Positions 9,803 to 22,537 of a DNA stretch of 64,000 nt are shown one piece after another. A program made the position numbers and the translations under genes. How positions within the stretch are numbered: the first letter of the stretch is position 1; each line of letters starts with the position of its first letter. Source of the DNA: Anthonomus grandis grandis (lineage: Eukaryota > Arthropoda > Insecta > Coleoptera > Curculionidae). The notes beneath the pieces are model-generated. The model did no database searches. It was not told where the DNA came from and saw only the letters and a list, made by a program, of their open reading frames with translations. The stretch lies in contig NC_065563.1 in NCBI RefSeq assembly GCF_022605725.1, positions 10,318,518 to 10,382,517 on the forward strand. Direction: 5' to 3'.

Positions 9803-11737
9803 TTAACCCGTAGCTAGTACTGATGGGTCCTGAGGACCCAAACTCAATGGAAGACTCAAACCAAATGGGCTCGAGCAAGAAAAGTGTATCCGTTGGTGTT
9901 CCAAACAGAGAAGCTGTGTTGGAGGAACTAGAAAGATTGGCTGAAGAGAGTGACGAAAATAAAGAGGACAATGAAATACTGAGCGACCACAATTCCGAAA
10001 CAGAGCAAGAAAACTCCGATTCGGAAGAAGAAGAGTTGCCCATCAGGAACAGTTGGTATGGGAAAGACAATACCAAATAGTCAAAAACAGCAGGTATTAG
10101 AGGTAGGACCCCTGCTCATAATTTGGTTACTATCTTGCCTAGCTTTATTGGCCCTGCTCGTTATAATCCTCCACGTGAGCCTGTAGATGCTTGGAGTCTA
10201 CTAATTTCTAATGAGATGATACAAAAGTTAGTTATTTTACCAATTTGAAGATAACCTAAAAAGGTTGGCTCAGTCACAAACTAAATGTTGGCCTTCCTTT
10301 ACTGAAAATACCAACATATGTGAAATCAAGGCGTTTTTTGGATTGTTGTATCTTCAGTCCATCTTTAAATCTAATCATGAGGACGTCCGTTCTATGTGGG
10401 CAACAGATGGGACAGGAAGACCTATTTTTCGTGCTACTATGAGTCTGGCCAGATTTTCGTTTTTATCGAGCTGACTCAGATTTGACAATGTAGAAACTCG
10501 AAAAGAAAGAGTAAAAACTGATAAGTTGGCCGCTGTGTCGGAATTACTTGATGAGTTTGTAGCTAGATCAAAGTCATGTTATTCACCGGGAATTTACCTA
10601 ACTGTAGACGAAATGCTTGTACCGTTTCGAGGAAGGTGTGAATTTCGGATGTATTTTCCGAACAAACCTGCTAAATATGGAATTAAAGTGCAGGTTTTGG
10701 CTGACGCTAAAACGCATTATCTCGTAGAGATTTATGCCGGTTCCGAAATAAAAGTTGATGGTGCAAAAAAGCCTACATTACCAAATCCAACAAAAGTGGT
10801 TCTTAGGCTTGTGGAGTGTGTTAAAGGCACAAAGAGGAACATCACCGGGGACAACTGGTACAGTTCAGTGGAACTCGTCGACGAATTCAAGCAAAACAGT
10901 TTGACGTACGTGGGAATCTTACGAAAAAATAAAAAATCTGTAAGACCTGAATTTTTACCGAACCGAAAACGTGCAATTCATTCATCAATGGTTGGATTTC
11001 TTTCTTCAACCACTATAGTGAGCTACGTGCCAAAATAAAGTAAAAGCGTTATATTACTTTCTAGCATGCATCATGACAATTCTGTCAACGAAACAACCAA
11101 AAAGCCGGAGATAATTCATTTTTATAATGAAACAAAATCTGGAGTTGACGCATTAGATGCAAAATGTGCGTTGTATTCAGTATCCAGAAGAACTAACCGT
11201 TGGCCAATGGCAATTTTTTTTGCTATATTGAAAATTGCAGGTGTAAATTCTCGAGTATTGTACCAATTTGCATCAAAAGGTAAAGAAATAAAACGATACT
11301 CATTTATCAAAACTCTTGGAAAGCCATTAATAGATGAGCATTTCCGACTCAGAACGGCCAACAAGAAGGTTCACTTAAATGTACGAATCCTCATTGCTGA
11401 ACTTTTGGGGGTTGCGATTCCAGTTTCTGAGCCTCAAGTACCTCCTGAAAAAAGTAAAAGAAAAATGTGTGCCATATGCCCCACCAATAAGGATAGGAAA
11501 ACTGCTATCCAGTGTGACATATGTAATCAATGCTGCAAGAAATTGTGCCCTAAGTGTTCTGAAAAATAATTTTAGGTTTTTTTCGGTTTATGTACTGTAG
11601 TATACCCAAGTAATTTTAAATTTTTGAATAAAATTTTTTTTTTAGCGATTTTATGTTAATTTTATTATTATGGGTCCTAAGGACCCATCAGAAGTACATA
11701 TGTAATAAAAATGTGTCGGTAGTAGTTCAGGGGTAAA
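9803..11737 (+). mobile_element. piggyBac-like element 1
   Basis: The left end is TTAA (9803-9806) followed by cccgtagctagtactga and a palindrome TGGGTCC-TGA-GGACCCA. The right end has the inverted counterpart: a tgggtcctaaggacccatc block at 11670-11690, then gtagttcagggg, then taaa where TTAA is expected (about 11734-11737). TTAA target sites and a CCC-starting end are standard for piggyBac. The right end and its TTAA have drifted. The element encodes one broken transposase. Confidence 0.8.
9847..11569 (+). pseudogene. piggyBac transposase, three stops and one frameshift
   Basis: Start chosen at the ATG at 9847 (MEDSNQMG), because the upstream in-frame ATG lies in the terminal repeat. The N-terminus is acidic (ESDENKEDNE, then a run ending DSEEEE). 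The DDE domain keeps all three acidic motifs: TVDEMLVPFRGR (about 10600), ITGDNWYSS (about 10845) and SGVDALDAKC (about 11150), the last followed by SRRTNRWPM. The C-terminus is a Cys-rich finger (CAICPTNKD...CDICNQCCKKLCPKC) as in other piggyBac transposases. Breaks: TAG at 10078, a frameshift near 10240, TGA at 10472 and TAA at 11036; from 10265 to 11569 the frame is otherwise continuous. It would catalyse cut-and-paste at TTAA in the nucleus if intact. It is a moderately old, non-autonomous copy. Confidence 0.9.
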
Positions 11738-13884
11738 AATAAATTTAAAGCGTAAAATATCTTTTTGTATTATATCCTTTTCGTTCCAAAAAGGATTTAA
11801 AGACGAAGAAATTATATTTTTATTATTAAAATTTAAGAGATTTATGTTTTCAGTATAACAGCGTATTGACTTTATTTATAATTACTCCTAGTTTTCAATT
11901 GAGTATTCTAAAAATTAATTAGGAAAAATTTAAATAGAAAAATATTGACATATTTTTGTCGGGAAAACAGCCCTGAAAAAAATTTAAAAGTTGCTTCCAG
12001 TATCTAAAAAATAAAATAATTCAGTGTTTTTTTGGAAAATTTTTGGAAAAATTGAAAATTACCTCAATTTTCCAGTAAATAATTGGAAAAAATATTTCCA
12101 GTGCTTAAAAAACTAAACGTTTCAATTTTTTTTCCGGAAAAGCAGCCCTGGAACCAATAAACAAAGACTGAAATTGCTTATAAAGTTTAAAAAATACTTC
12201 TGATGCGTGTAAAAACAAGGTAATAAATCAAAATCTGGAAAGGTTAAAAATGTCCTTTTAGTGTCTGACAAACGAAAAAAAAAAACAAAATAATTCAATT
12301 CTTTTTCTAAGAAAATATCCATACAATAATTAAAAAAAGGCTTTCCTTACATGGAAATATTTAAAGATTAGGTGTGATTCCTGAAAAAAACTACTTATTT
12401 CAAAATTTTTGTTTTAGGCAATTTGAAAATTAAATCTTTTTCATTTTACTATTTTCCAGAATAAAGCACTTACTTTTAAATCTTTTCCAGAAAAATAATA
12501 AATAGCCTTGAAATCAAAAATTATTTGTAGTCCCTAGAAAACAAAAAAAAACCAAATAATGCTAGATATATATATTATCATACTACAAAAAAATAATTGT
12601 TTTTTGAAAAACCAAATCCGAAACATCAAAATATACGAAATGGAAAAATTATTGACTAAGTGAAAAAATGAACGATCTAGAAAAAACGACCTCTAGAGCC
12701 TGGTTGAAAATGTTCAATTTTTTATTCTGAAAAAATGAAGAATGAAAAATTATTTTCATTCCCAGAAAAAAATTAAAAATGACTCCAAGTGCCTGGAAAA
12801 CAAAAATAAATAATAATAATGATATTTTGTTATTATTAATAATTTATTCAAAATTTACCATGAGTTTTGATTTTTTTGGAAATCGAAGAGCTTTTCTTAT
12901 CCCACCTGCAAGTTTATTGGAATTTTATTCCTTTTTTTCTCAATTTTCCATTTTTTTAAAATATTTGCTAATTTTTGAGCTTTTCAATTTTATTCTCCAG
13001 ATTTCCATAAAGTTTCTTAAACCTATTTGAAACTTTCTTAGATTAACAAGACTTTTCTTTAAATTTCCTTGGAAGTAAAAAATAATAACCCATCTTTTTC
13101 CTAATTTCCCTTTTTCTCCTAAATTGCTAAATTTCTTTGATAACCTTCATATTTAATATTTCAAATTTTTTTTTAATAAAATTTTAGCCTAAGCTTCCCG
13201 AGATTCTCATTTCTTGACCCCTTCCACTAAATTTTCCATATTTCCATAAATCCATCCTGCCAAAATAAACTTATAAAAAAAAAACACCAGTTTCATATCG
13301 ATTCATCCCCCCCCCCCATACCCTGGGCTATTCCGAAATTCGAAAATATTTACATTCGAATTTTACGCAAAGCTTTGACTGCACAAATATTTAATTAATA
13401 AAGTAAACTTTGTCCGTAACCGTTTATCATTAAGGCCAAATTAAATGTAAATATTCGGTTTTTTTTTGTAAATATAATAGCAATAAGAAAACGTGAGTCA
13501 GCTATAGTTGGGTTATGCGTAATCCCATTTACTCCCTATTTGCTCCCGCATGTAATATTTAGATCCAGTTTATCTGGCGAATAAAAAGTGGCACACGAGG
13601 TAAAAAAATCCCGTGGAGATGTTGTTTTTTTTTTATCAGCCCTCGTGCAGGAATCTCATGAAAAGACAACAAACGCCCTATTTTTTATTTGAATAACCCC
13701 GATTTTTTTCCCCCAGTTTCCATTTTGATTTAATTTTTTTTGTGGTTTCAGGTAAATACGCAGTTAAGGCGGGTTTGCTTCAAGACTGTTTGGATTGGGT
13801 AAGAATATTTAAACCGAGGTTTTGTTTGCTATTAAAGGATACAAAAATTGCCTATATCTTCTTTCATGTTTCATCTACACTTAT
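11738..13884. other. AT-rich interval with degenerate CTGGAAAA repeats
   Basis: From about 11930 to 12800 the words ggaaaacagccctg, cctggaaaa and ccagaaaaa recur at irregular spacing of roughly 50 to 150 bp in A/T-rich text, the same degenerate repeat as at 7.7-8.1 kb. No ORF here has a recognisable domain. The part at 13480-13660 is less AT-rich and not repeated in the window. Confidence 0.5.
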
Positions 13885-15270
13885 ACTCTTGTCCAGGCAT
13901 TTGTCACCTAAAAAACTCTTATAACTTCTTTGGTAGTTGATCTACAGACATGATCGTCATAACCAAACTTAAAGAATGAATGAATATCTACCAATTGCCG
14001 TTAAAATTATGTTTATTGTAATACCAGTTTTTGAGTTATGAGCCTTTAAAGTTTGTGTCACGTCAGCAAATCCTTCTTGGGTCAAGGTTAGACATTATGG
14101 TTGATAACTTTTGATCTTTTTAAGTTAGAATCATAAAATAAAGTTTTTTGATTTTAGAATAGTCAAGTCTAAGCAAAATGTATTTTCCTCAAAAGCTCTA
14201 AACCTAATAGAACCAGAGATATTTGAGTTTATATATAAAATTTTCTTGTCCAGGCATTTGTAACCTAAAAAACTCTTATAACTTCTTTGGTAGTTAATCT
14301 ACAGTCATGATCATTATAAACAAACTTAAAGAACAGAAGATTATCGACCAATTATCGTTAAAGCTATTTTGATTGCAATTATAGTTTATGAGTTATGACC
14401 GTTTAAATTTTGCCTTACGTCAGCAAACCCTTCTTGGGTCAAGCTCAGACATTATGGTTGATAACTTTTGATCTTTTTAAGTTAGAATCATAAAATAAAG
14501 TTTTTTGATTTTAGAATATTCAAGTCTAAGCAAAACGTATTTTCCTCAAAAGCTCTAAACCTAATAGAACAAGAGATATTTGAGTGTTTATATAAAACAT
14601 TCTCGTCCAGGCATTTGTCACCTAAGAAACTCTTATAACTTCTTTGGTAATTGATCTACAGACATGATTGTCATAAGCAAACTTAAAGAATGAATGAATA
14701 TCTATCAATTGTCATTAAAATTATTTTTATCAGAATAGTAGTCTGTAAGTTATGACCATTTAAATTTTGCCTCACGTCAGCAAACCCTTCTTGGATCAAG
14801 CTGAGACATTATGGTTGATAACTTTTGATCCACGTAAGCTAGACTTAGCAAATAAAGTTTTTTGAATTTAGAATAATTGAATCTAAGAAAAAGCTATAAC
14901 TTAACTCTATAGCTCTAAAAACTCAATAAAACTAGAGATATTTGACCTGTTAATCAAGTTTTTTTCGTTAAGGTAGTCACAAAAAACCGCTGAAACTTCT
15001 TTGGTAGTTGATCTACAGTCATAATCATTATAAGCACACTTGAAGAAAAAATAATTTTCTACCATCCTCTTAGGTTAGGCTGGGATATTTTGGTTCATAA
15101 CTTTTGATCTACGTAAGCTAGAATCGTTAAATAAACATTCTTGAATTCAAAATAGTTAAATCTAAAAAACATGTTATTAAATTTAATAACCAGCTGCCAT
15201 TAAAATTATTTCTATAGAATATTAGCTTATGAGTTATGATCATGTAAATTTTGCTTTACGTCAGCAAACC
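13885..15270. repeat. 357-bp satellite array, about 3.9 copies
   Basis: The word gtccaggcat occurs at 13891, 14248 and 14605, exactly 357 bp apart, and a diverged fourth copy begins near 14966. Shared landmarks in each unit are ataacttctttggta, gatctacag, cacgtcagcaaa, ttatggttgataactttt and a gagatatttga block. The last copy is shortened and most diverged, ending near 15268. It is unrelated in detail to the 338-bp array at the start of the window. Confidence 0.93.
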
Positions 15271-17633
15271 AAATGGGAAAAAATATCATATTTTACCCCA
15301 CGTTACACCAAAAGACGCTGACCGACTCGAAATTAAATTTAAAAAAAAGAAAACAGACACATAATCGTCTTGGCGTCAATCTGCTGTCACCCCAATCCCT
15401 CCCTTTCTTGTAACCTTATTATACAAACGCAATTTTGCACCCTCAAGACGTTCTCGTCTGTTGTTTCCTACTCTCCCCCCTAAGGGGTAAGCGGGAAAAG
15501 CATGTTTTCCTAATTAAAGCATATTTATTTTGATTGTATACAAGCTTGAGTGCTTACAGTATTCCCGCAAAAAAGAGAAAACATTTAATATGTAAAGAAA
15601 TCGCCCTGTATATTGATCAGCGTGTTCGGCCAAGCGACAAATTCGAAGGCGAAATCGAATCAGTGTATCACTCACCAAAATAACCGAACCCACCCTCCCC
15701 GGGGGAGCCTAAATAATAAATAAGGGGTGCGTTTGTAACTATATACGGAAATGCCGATGCACCTTGGCAATCTTAAAGGGACCAAGGGGGGAATCGTTAA
15801 TAGGATCACGTAGGACCATTTCTGCCTATAGGGAAAAACGTAGGGCTGCTCATTTCTGTGATATGTTTTCGCTATGGTCGATCAATATTTAGGCATAACT
15901 TAAATAGAGACGAATCACACTTATTTAAACTTATCATAAGGAAGGGTATCGAGACATCAAAGCCCTAAAGTGGGAGTCACAAAATAGATTTTCCCTTTTA
16001 CCCATTCGTAATGGACCGAATATTCCGTCTGTCGAACGTAAAATTGGAAAAAAGCGATTGTTGCCACCTACCCGATCCGAAAGGACTTTTATATCTTTCA
16101 GTCGAGTTGAGATTTATGGGCGTTCCTTTACTGAGAAGCAGACGATATGGTGTTGCTTATATGGACAAGATTGTAAATTATCAATGGAGGTATTTTAAGC
16201 GTTTATTGGGGGGTCATAAATCAACACACGGACCGGATTTAATTGACATAACAATGTTCAATTGCACCATCTCCACTCCAATGACAGTCATTTTTATTCA
16301 AAAAGTTTCATTTTCATTTATATGTAAATATTTATTACCTTGCGGAGTAACATTAACCCGCGGACTAAGATAGGTGGACAATAAAACCGACTTGGCAACT
16401 TTGCTTGAGCCTTGTTGACTACCTGACTGATCTTTTTTGCTTTAAATCAGCTCTTTTTGACTTGAAATCGTTAATTATTCATTATCTTCTTAATATGGCA
16501 GCTTAATACTCATGCATTTAATATTATTCTTTAAGTTATCAGGTATTTTTCCCCTTCTGTATAAGACGGGGGAAGGGGCACTTGACGACACGTACTTGAC
16601 AAATTTATTATTGGCCCAGCTGTTTCACTTTAAAAAGTTTCTAATATCGGAAGGACGTGTATTTCCTTGCTTTTTTTTTCATGTCTTCGTCCTCGCTCGC
16701 TCGTTCATCGCATCTGTTGCAAAACTTCGATATTTGTATATTGAGGCCCCCCTATAAAGGGGGCGTCCCTGATTAAAATCGAAGGGCTAAAATGGATCCG
16801 TGACCCTGAAAAGTACAATAGAAAAAGCATCAAATCATCTTGAAGGACTCACCGGGATTACAAGCTCGGACCCCAGCAGGAAATCCACGGGAAGGTTATT
16901 TTACCACTTTTATATCTCTCGCTTAAAGTCCGGGGAGTTCGTCTTAATCCCCGGAACGACGTTACGACATGTTACTTTGTTTTTTTTTTTTTATTCAGGT
17001 GTGAATTGAGGTTGAGTGGGAGGGAGGGAAAGGCTAACTTTGTGGGGCTATAAAGTGACTTTCGATAGTTTAAGTCACAAAAGTCATTAAAACTGTTAAA
17101 TGCTTATTTATGTCCATGGATGGTCTCGGTAGTTTTGTAATACCAAAAGTCCATGCTAAATAGCACACTCTTTCGCAAATTAGTCTACACTAAAATTAAA
17201 TTACACCCACAGCGTCACGGTTAGTACTTAGTTGAAACCTAGTAAGACTGCGTGGCAGAGATTATGTTTTAATTAGAGGCTATATGTTTTGATTTAAATA
17301 AAAAGAGATTTAAGTAATTAAATTCAATACAAGGAGAAAACACTAGGACTTCAATCACTATAACCTCAATTTTAATACAAAAATTAAACAATAGACCCAA
17401 GAAAAACAATAATGAATTCTTAATATCGTGTATTGCCACCTTGAAGGTTTTTCTACTCCTCACGAGCAGTTCCATGTCCATGATAGAGCATAAACATAGT
17501 TTTTGTCCAATTCTGCTTTTTGTATGAGAAAAGATATATAACTGTTTCAACTGATATTTATTTTTATTTAAATTTTCTTGACAAAATAATCAGTGGTGCG
17601 ACAATTTTGTCCAGGAGTTTTTATACAGGGTGT
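15271..17633. other. Non-coding interval, no gene recognised
   Basis: This is the least repetitive part of the left half and is somewhat less AT-rich, especially 15340-16380 and 16540-17030. The longest ORF, 16011-16373 (120 codons, plus strand), shows no domain, repeat or signal I recognise; I do not call it a gene. No repeat from elsewhere in the window is evident. It could hold conserved regulatory DNA, but nothing seen proves that. Confidence 0.5.
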
Positions 17634-17635
17634 TT

Positions 17636-19849
17636 CCTAACTACGGTACGAAACTATACAGCGTGAATCTTTAGGTCGTTTTATGAAAAAAAGTTCCTAT
17701 GAACGTATGTCGGGAGTTGCTGTGTTTCTGAGATACAGGGCGATGAAAGTTCAAAAAAATAACGGTATTTTAAAAATACTATAACTATCCTTAAACCGAT
17801 TTGGTTGAAATTTGGTGCAGTTATTTGAAGTTATAAGACGCTTATTTAGCTGTAACTAGATTGAAATTATTAGGTCCAGTGGCGAGTCAGTGGGCACTAC
17901 ATGCTTATTGTTGAGAAAAAAACAAGGCCAATAATTAATTGTTTTGCAGCTTTTTATTTATTTTTGTATTTAAGCAACTAAAAATACAACTTTTTCGTAT
18001 CTTATCTTATTATCTTCATATCTGGCTTTGTTTTCGAGAAAAAAAATTTAAAGTATCCTCAACTCATTCTAAAAATTATCCATGAACAACATGAAATAAA
18101 AACCAATTAATTCGATAAACAATTTCGACCTTAAAGTACATGAGCAAAATGTCCACCCTCCAATGCACGACTTTTTGGTCTCTTGTGTCTTGTTTACTAT
18201 GATAATATACATTCAACTCTACGATTTTTATTATCAGATTTTGAAATACAACAAAATAACAAATACATTGCTTCTTATGACAAATAATTGGCAAGTCCAT
18301 TCAAGTACCTCCTTTGTACCTACCTGCTTTGGAGACCAACTGACAGTGATAGAATTGCTATAAGTAAAATTCAGCTGTCAATTAGCAGTGATATTACTCC
18401 ATCATGAATAATTTTACTAACCATGAAATGACCGACATGCTGCACTTTATTTATGGATTAGCAAATGGAAATACGGAAGAAGCACGAAGAATTTACCAGG
18501 ATAGATATCCTAACAGAGTAATTCCACGTGCAAAAACATTGCAAGATAAAAAACTGGGAGTTTTAATAAAAATATGGGTGGTGGAAGACCAGAAACTATA
18601 ACAACGCCTGAACTGGAAGAAGCTATACTTGAAGAAGATCCTTCCAATAGTATCAGGAAGATTGCACTGCAGCTTGAAGTCAGTTCAAAAACCGTTTGGA
18701 AAGTTCTAAAAAGAAACCTCCTGCATCCATATCACATACAGCGTGTACAAGCTCTACTGCCTCGGGATTTTCATTCAACATTAATGTTTTGCAGATGGTT
18801 GATTCATACGATGGCACACAATAATAATTTCCTACCAAATATTTTATTTACGGACGAGGCAAATTTTTCAAGAGATGCTATTATGAACTTCCACAATGAA
18901 CATCTTTGGGCCGACGAAAATCCCCATGTTATTAGAGAAACTCATTTTCAGCAACAATTTTCGCTGAACGTTTGGATAGGAATTATTGGTGACTACCTAA
19001 GTGGTGAATCCTACACGGATTTCTTGCAACACCATTTACCCACTTTATTAGAAGAAGTACCCCTACAAAGAGTCAACATGTGGTTTATGCACGACGGGGC
19101 TCCAGCTCATTTCAGTGTTCCTGCTCGTCAGCATCTCGACGTCATCTACCCTAATTGCTGGATTGGACGTGCAGATATGAATCCCCTGGATTACTATTTA
19201 TGGGGCCATCTGAAGGCTCTTGTTTATAAAACTCCTGTTCTAGATGTGAATGACTTGAGGAATCGGATAATTGTCAATTGCAATATCATAAGGGATACTC
19301 CTGGTATTTTTGAGCGTGTCAGACACTCAATGACAAATCGTTTGCAGTCGTGTATTTTATCAAAAGGTGAGCATTTTGCTCATTTACTTTAAGGTCGAAA
19401 TTGTTTATCGAATTAATTGATTTTTATTTCATGTTGTCGTCCATGGATAATTTTTAGAATGAGTTAAAGATACTTAAAATTTTTTTTTTCGAAAACAAAG
19501 CCAGATATGAAGATAATATAAGATACGAAAAAGTTGTATTTTTAGTTGCTTAAATACAAAAATAAATAAAAAGCTGCAAAACAATTATTGGCCTTGTTTT
19601 TTTCTCAACAATAAGCACGTGGTGCCCACTGCCATTGGACCTAATAATTTCAATCTAGTTACAGCTAAATAAGCGTCTTATAACTTCAAATAACTGCACC
19701 AAATTTCAACCAAATCGGTTTAAGGATATCATCGCCCTGTATCTCAGAAACAAAGAAACTCCCGACATACGTTCATAGGAACTTTTTTTCATAAAACGAC
19801 CTAACGATTCACCCTGTATAGTTTCGTACCGTAGTTAGGAAACACCCTG
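17636..19849 (+). mobile_element. DD41D-like Tc1/mariner element A with ~0.5-kb inverted ends
   Basis: The ends start cagggtgtttcc and are flanked by TA (17634-17635 and 19850-19851). The inverted repeats are unusually long: the left arm runs from 17636 to about 18155 and the right from about 19368 to 19849. The right arm lacks about 45 bp present in the left near 17745-17790 and reaches into the last codons of the transposase gene. TA duplication and the transposase place it in the IS630-Tc1-mariner superfamily. It encodes one damaged transposase (18404-19392). Confidence 0.9.
18404..19392 (+). pseudogene. DD41D-like transposase A, internally deleted
   Basis: The first segment (from ATG 18404) matches the N-terminal pattern of its relatives in this window: HFIYGLANGN...YQDRYPNRVIPRA (DUF4817-like). 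A frameshift with a small deletion near 18545 moves to the second frame, which runs from KTGSFNKNMGGGRPET to the end with no stop. It includes a helix-turn-helix region (SIRKIALQLEVSSKTVWKVL), FTDEANF (first D) and MHDGAPAHF (second D). The third D motif is MNPLDYYLWG, but only 31 residues separate it from the second D instead of 41: the residues between WIGR and the third D motif (the PPRSPDL-type block) are missing in frame. This should inactivate it. Confidence 0.87.
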
Positions 19850-19865
19850 TATATGTATACTTATA

Positions 19866-22106
19866 CAGGGTGGTCCGGTTTCGATGGCGGAAAATTAAAT
19901 GGCCGACGGAGAACGAAAAAATAATAAGTTGGCTATTATAAATAATATTCGAAATATGATTCGTTAAAAAATTACAGGGTGTCAAAATTCTAATTAAAAA
20001 AATCAATTTTTTTTTATTTTTCTTAAACCACTTTAGATATTTTAATGAAATTTGGCACGTTTAGACAGTTAATCAAGACCCATCTTTTTGTGCAAAAATT
20101 ATTAATTTTATTCACTAGTGGCGTTTGTGCAGGCCGATCTTCATACAATTTTAATTAATTTTAATTAAAAAAATGATGCGCCACTATTTTTTTTTAATTT
20201 CTTTTTTTTATGAAATCCTTGTTTAACTTAAATAAATTTTTATAAATGCTGATTTTTTTTAACAACAAGAAATATGAAAATACTAAATTTAATTAAAGAC
20301 TAAATTATTCTGTTTGGTTCTAAAAAAGACACAAGAATCTGGATTCTGAAATTCAAATAAATAATGAATATAATAATGCCGGCAAGAAGGCAATGCATGC
20401 ATAAAATAAAAGGCGGTTTGTTTGGATTTTATTATGACAGTTAATTATTTAAGTAAGTCAAATTATTGCGTTGGTTACCTTACTAATTTTGCTATTGTTA
20501 ACAGTGTTGTTAAAAGTATTGTGGAAAATGCGTTTTTCAAGTAATGAATACGCTGATATTCATTTTTGTTATGGATTTTGTGATGGAAACGCGGAAGCGG
20601 CAGTTCATGAATATCGAAGACGGTATCCAAATAGAAGAATTCCAGATGCTCGCGTGTTCATTAGAACACATCAAAATTTTAGGAACTTTGGTCTACGTGG
20701 TTATAATGAACAATACCGAAACCAGAGAAATAATAATGAAAATCGTGTACTGCGCACTTTTGATAATAATCCAAGGCTGAGCTCTCGCAAGGCAGCTCAA
20801 CAACTACAAATTCCTAAATCTCAAATATTGCGAACCTTACACGCTGACCACAGGCATGCATATCACCTACAGCCTGTTCAGGGTTTACACCCTGGTGTTG
20901 CTGAAAAGAGAGTAAGATTTTGTCAGTGGCTTTTAAACTCAACAGAGGAAAATCCCGACTTTTTACACAAGATACTTTGGACCGATGAGTTGTTTTACAA
21001 GATGCGGAGTGATAAATTTTCATAACCTTCATGTTTGGGCACAACAGAATCCTCGACATGCAATTCGGCCAAGATCGTTTCAAAATGACTTTTTCGGTAA
21101 TGTTTGGTTGGGCGTTATTCGTGATAATGTTTGTGGTCCACGTTTCCTACCTCCAAGGCTAAACTCACAACTATTTCTCGAATTTTTAAATAATAGTCTG
21201 CCGGACTACATTGAGGATTTACTAATTCAAATTTAATAATTTGAGACATGAAAGTTGGATACAACTGGATGGAGCCCCCCAACATTTTGGAATAGGTGTA
21301 AGAAACTGGCTTAATAATAATTACCCTCGAAGGTGGATTGGCGGGCTAGGGAGAAATGATATTAATGATCAAAATGGTATTGGACCAATACCCTGGCCAC
21401 CCTGGTCACCGGATCTTAATCCACTAGATTTTTACGTTTGGCGAAACATTAAGGATAAAGTTTACGCTAATCCCGTATTTAACAGAAAGGAATTAATCTT
21501 AAGAATTCAGGAAGCATGTAATGACATGCAAAATCAAAATTTTGTGGTACTGGCTGCAATAAACTCCTTAATAACTCGGTGTAAAAAATGTATTGAGGTC
21601 GGTGGGCTGCATTTTGAACTACTTCTTTAATTATTAATTGTTTTTATTTTGTTATTGTTTTTAAACGAATTAAATGTGTTATCTTCTTAAGTGTTTTTAT
21701 AATTACAATTTTGTGTGTCGTACGACAAAAAGTAAAGAGATGTTTTTTATTTTAAATTAAACAAGGATTTCATAAAAAAAAGAAATAAAAAAAAAACCGT
21801 GGCGCATAATTTTTTTAATTAAAATTGTATGAAGATTGGCCCGCACACACGCCACTGGTCAAAAAAATTAATAATTTTTGCACAAAAAGATGCGTCTTGA
21901 TTAACTGTGTAAACGTGCCAAATTTCATTAAAATATCTAAAGTGGTTTAAGAAAAATAAAAAAAAATGTTTTTTTTAATTAGAATTTTGACACAATGTAA
22001 TTTTTTAACGAATCATTTTTGGAATATTATTTATAATAGCCAACTTATTATTTTTTCGTTCTCCGTCGGCCATTTAATTTTCCGCCATCGAAACTGGACC
22101 ACCCTG
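19866..22106 (+). mobile_element. DD41D-like Tc1/mariner element B with ~0.37-kb inverted ends
   Basis: The ends start cagggtggtccggtttcgat and are inverted copies over about 365 bp (19866 to about 20232 and about 21755 to 22106). TA flanks both sides (19864-19865 and 22107-22108). It begins only 16 bp after the end of element A and differs from A in end sequence, so it is a separate family member. It encodes one broken transposase (20528-21630). Confidence 0.9.
20528..21630 (+). pseudogene. DD41D-like transposase B, two frame breaks
   Basis: Start at ATG 20528 (MRFSSNEYADIHFCYG), just inside the left inverted end. The N-terminal EYADIHFCYGFCDGN...RRRYPNRRIP block is followed by a helix-turn-helix (SSRKAAQQLQIPKSQILRTL). 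WTDE gives the first D at about 20984, where a one-base frameshift leads to SCFTRCGVINFHNLHVWAQQ in the next frame. A stop at 21234 and a frame change near 21240 precede QLDGAPQHF (second D). The third motif is SPDLNPLDFYVW. There are 52 residues between the second and third D, because about 11 extra residues (GLGRNDINDQN region) follow WIG. The C-terminus KKCIEVGGLHFELLL is complete. Confidence 0.88.
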
Positions 22107-22537
22107 TATATATAGATACAAAATCTGAATATACAAACGCTGCATTCCGTGACTGCTACAGTTATAAAAAATTTTAGAAGAAACCTTAAGTTTAGAAATT
22201 AAAGAGCAAGATGAAGTTGAATGGTTTTCGCAGTACTTAGGTATATACCGGGTGACATAGGAAAAAGAGGAACACTAAATAACTTTTTTACTTTTTAAGA
22301 TATCAGCAGGAAAAGAAAAACTTCAAAAAATAATAATTGCTTCGGTCAAATGATTATAACAATAAACAGACTTCCCACTAAGCATTCAAGGGCTTCTAAC
22401 AAGACAGACCTCTAAAGTTAGAAATTGGCCATGTTTGATTATTGGCGCAGCTGCTTTAATTAAACGACCAATCAGTGATAAAACCATTTAAGAATTTTTA
22501 TCATAGCGTTGCTTGAGCTTAACATGGTTTTCCAAAA

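Noticed and set aside
16011..16373. 120-codon plus-strand ORF as a host gene
   Set aside because: No domain, no codon or splice evidence, and no resemblance to a known protein; kept only as a note in the interval entry.
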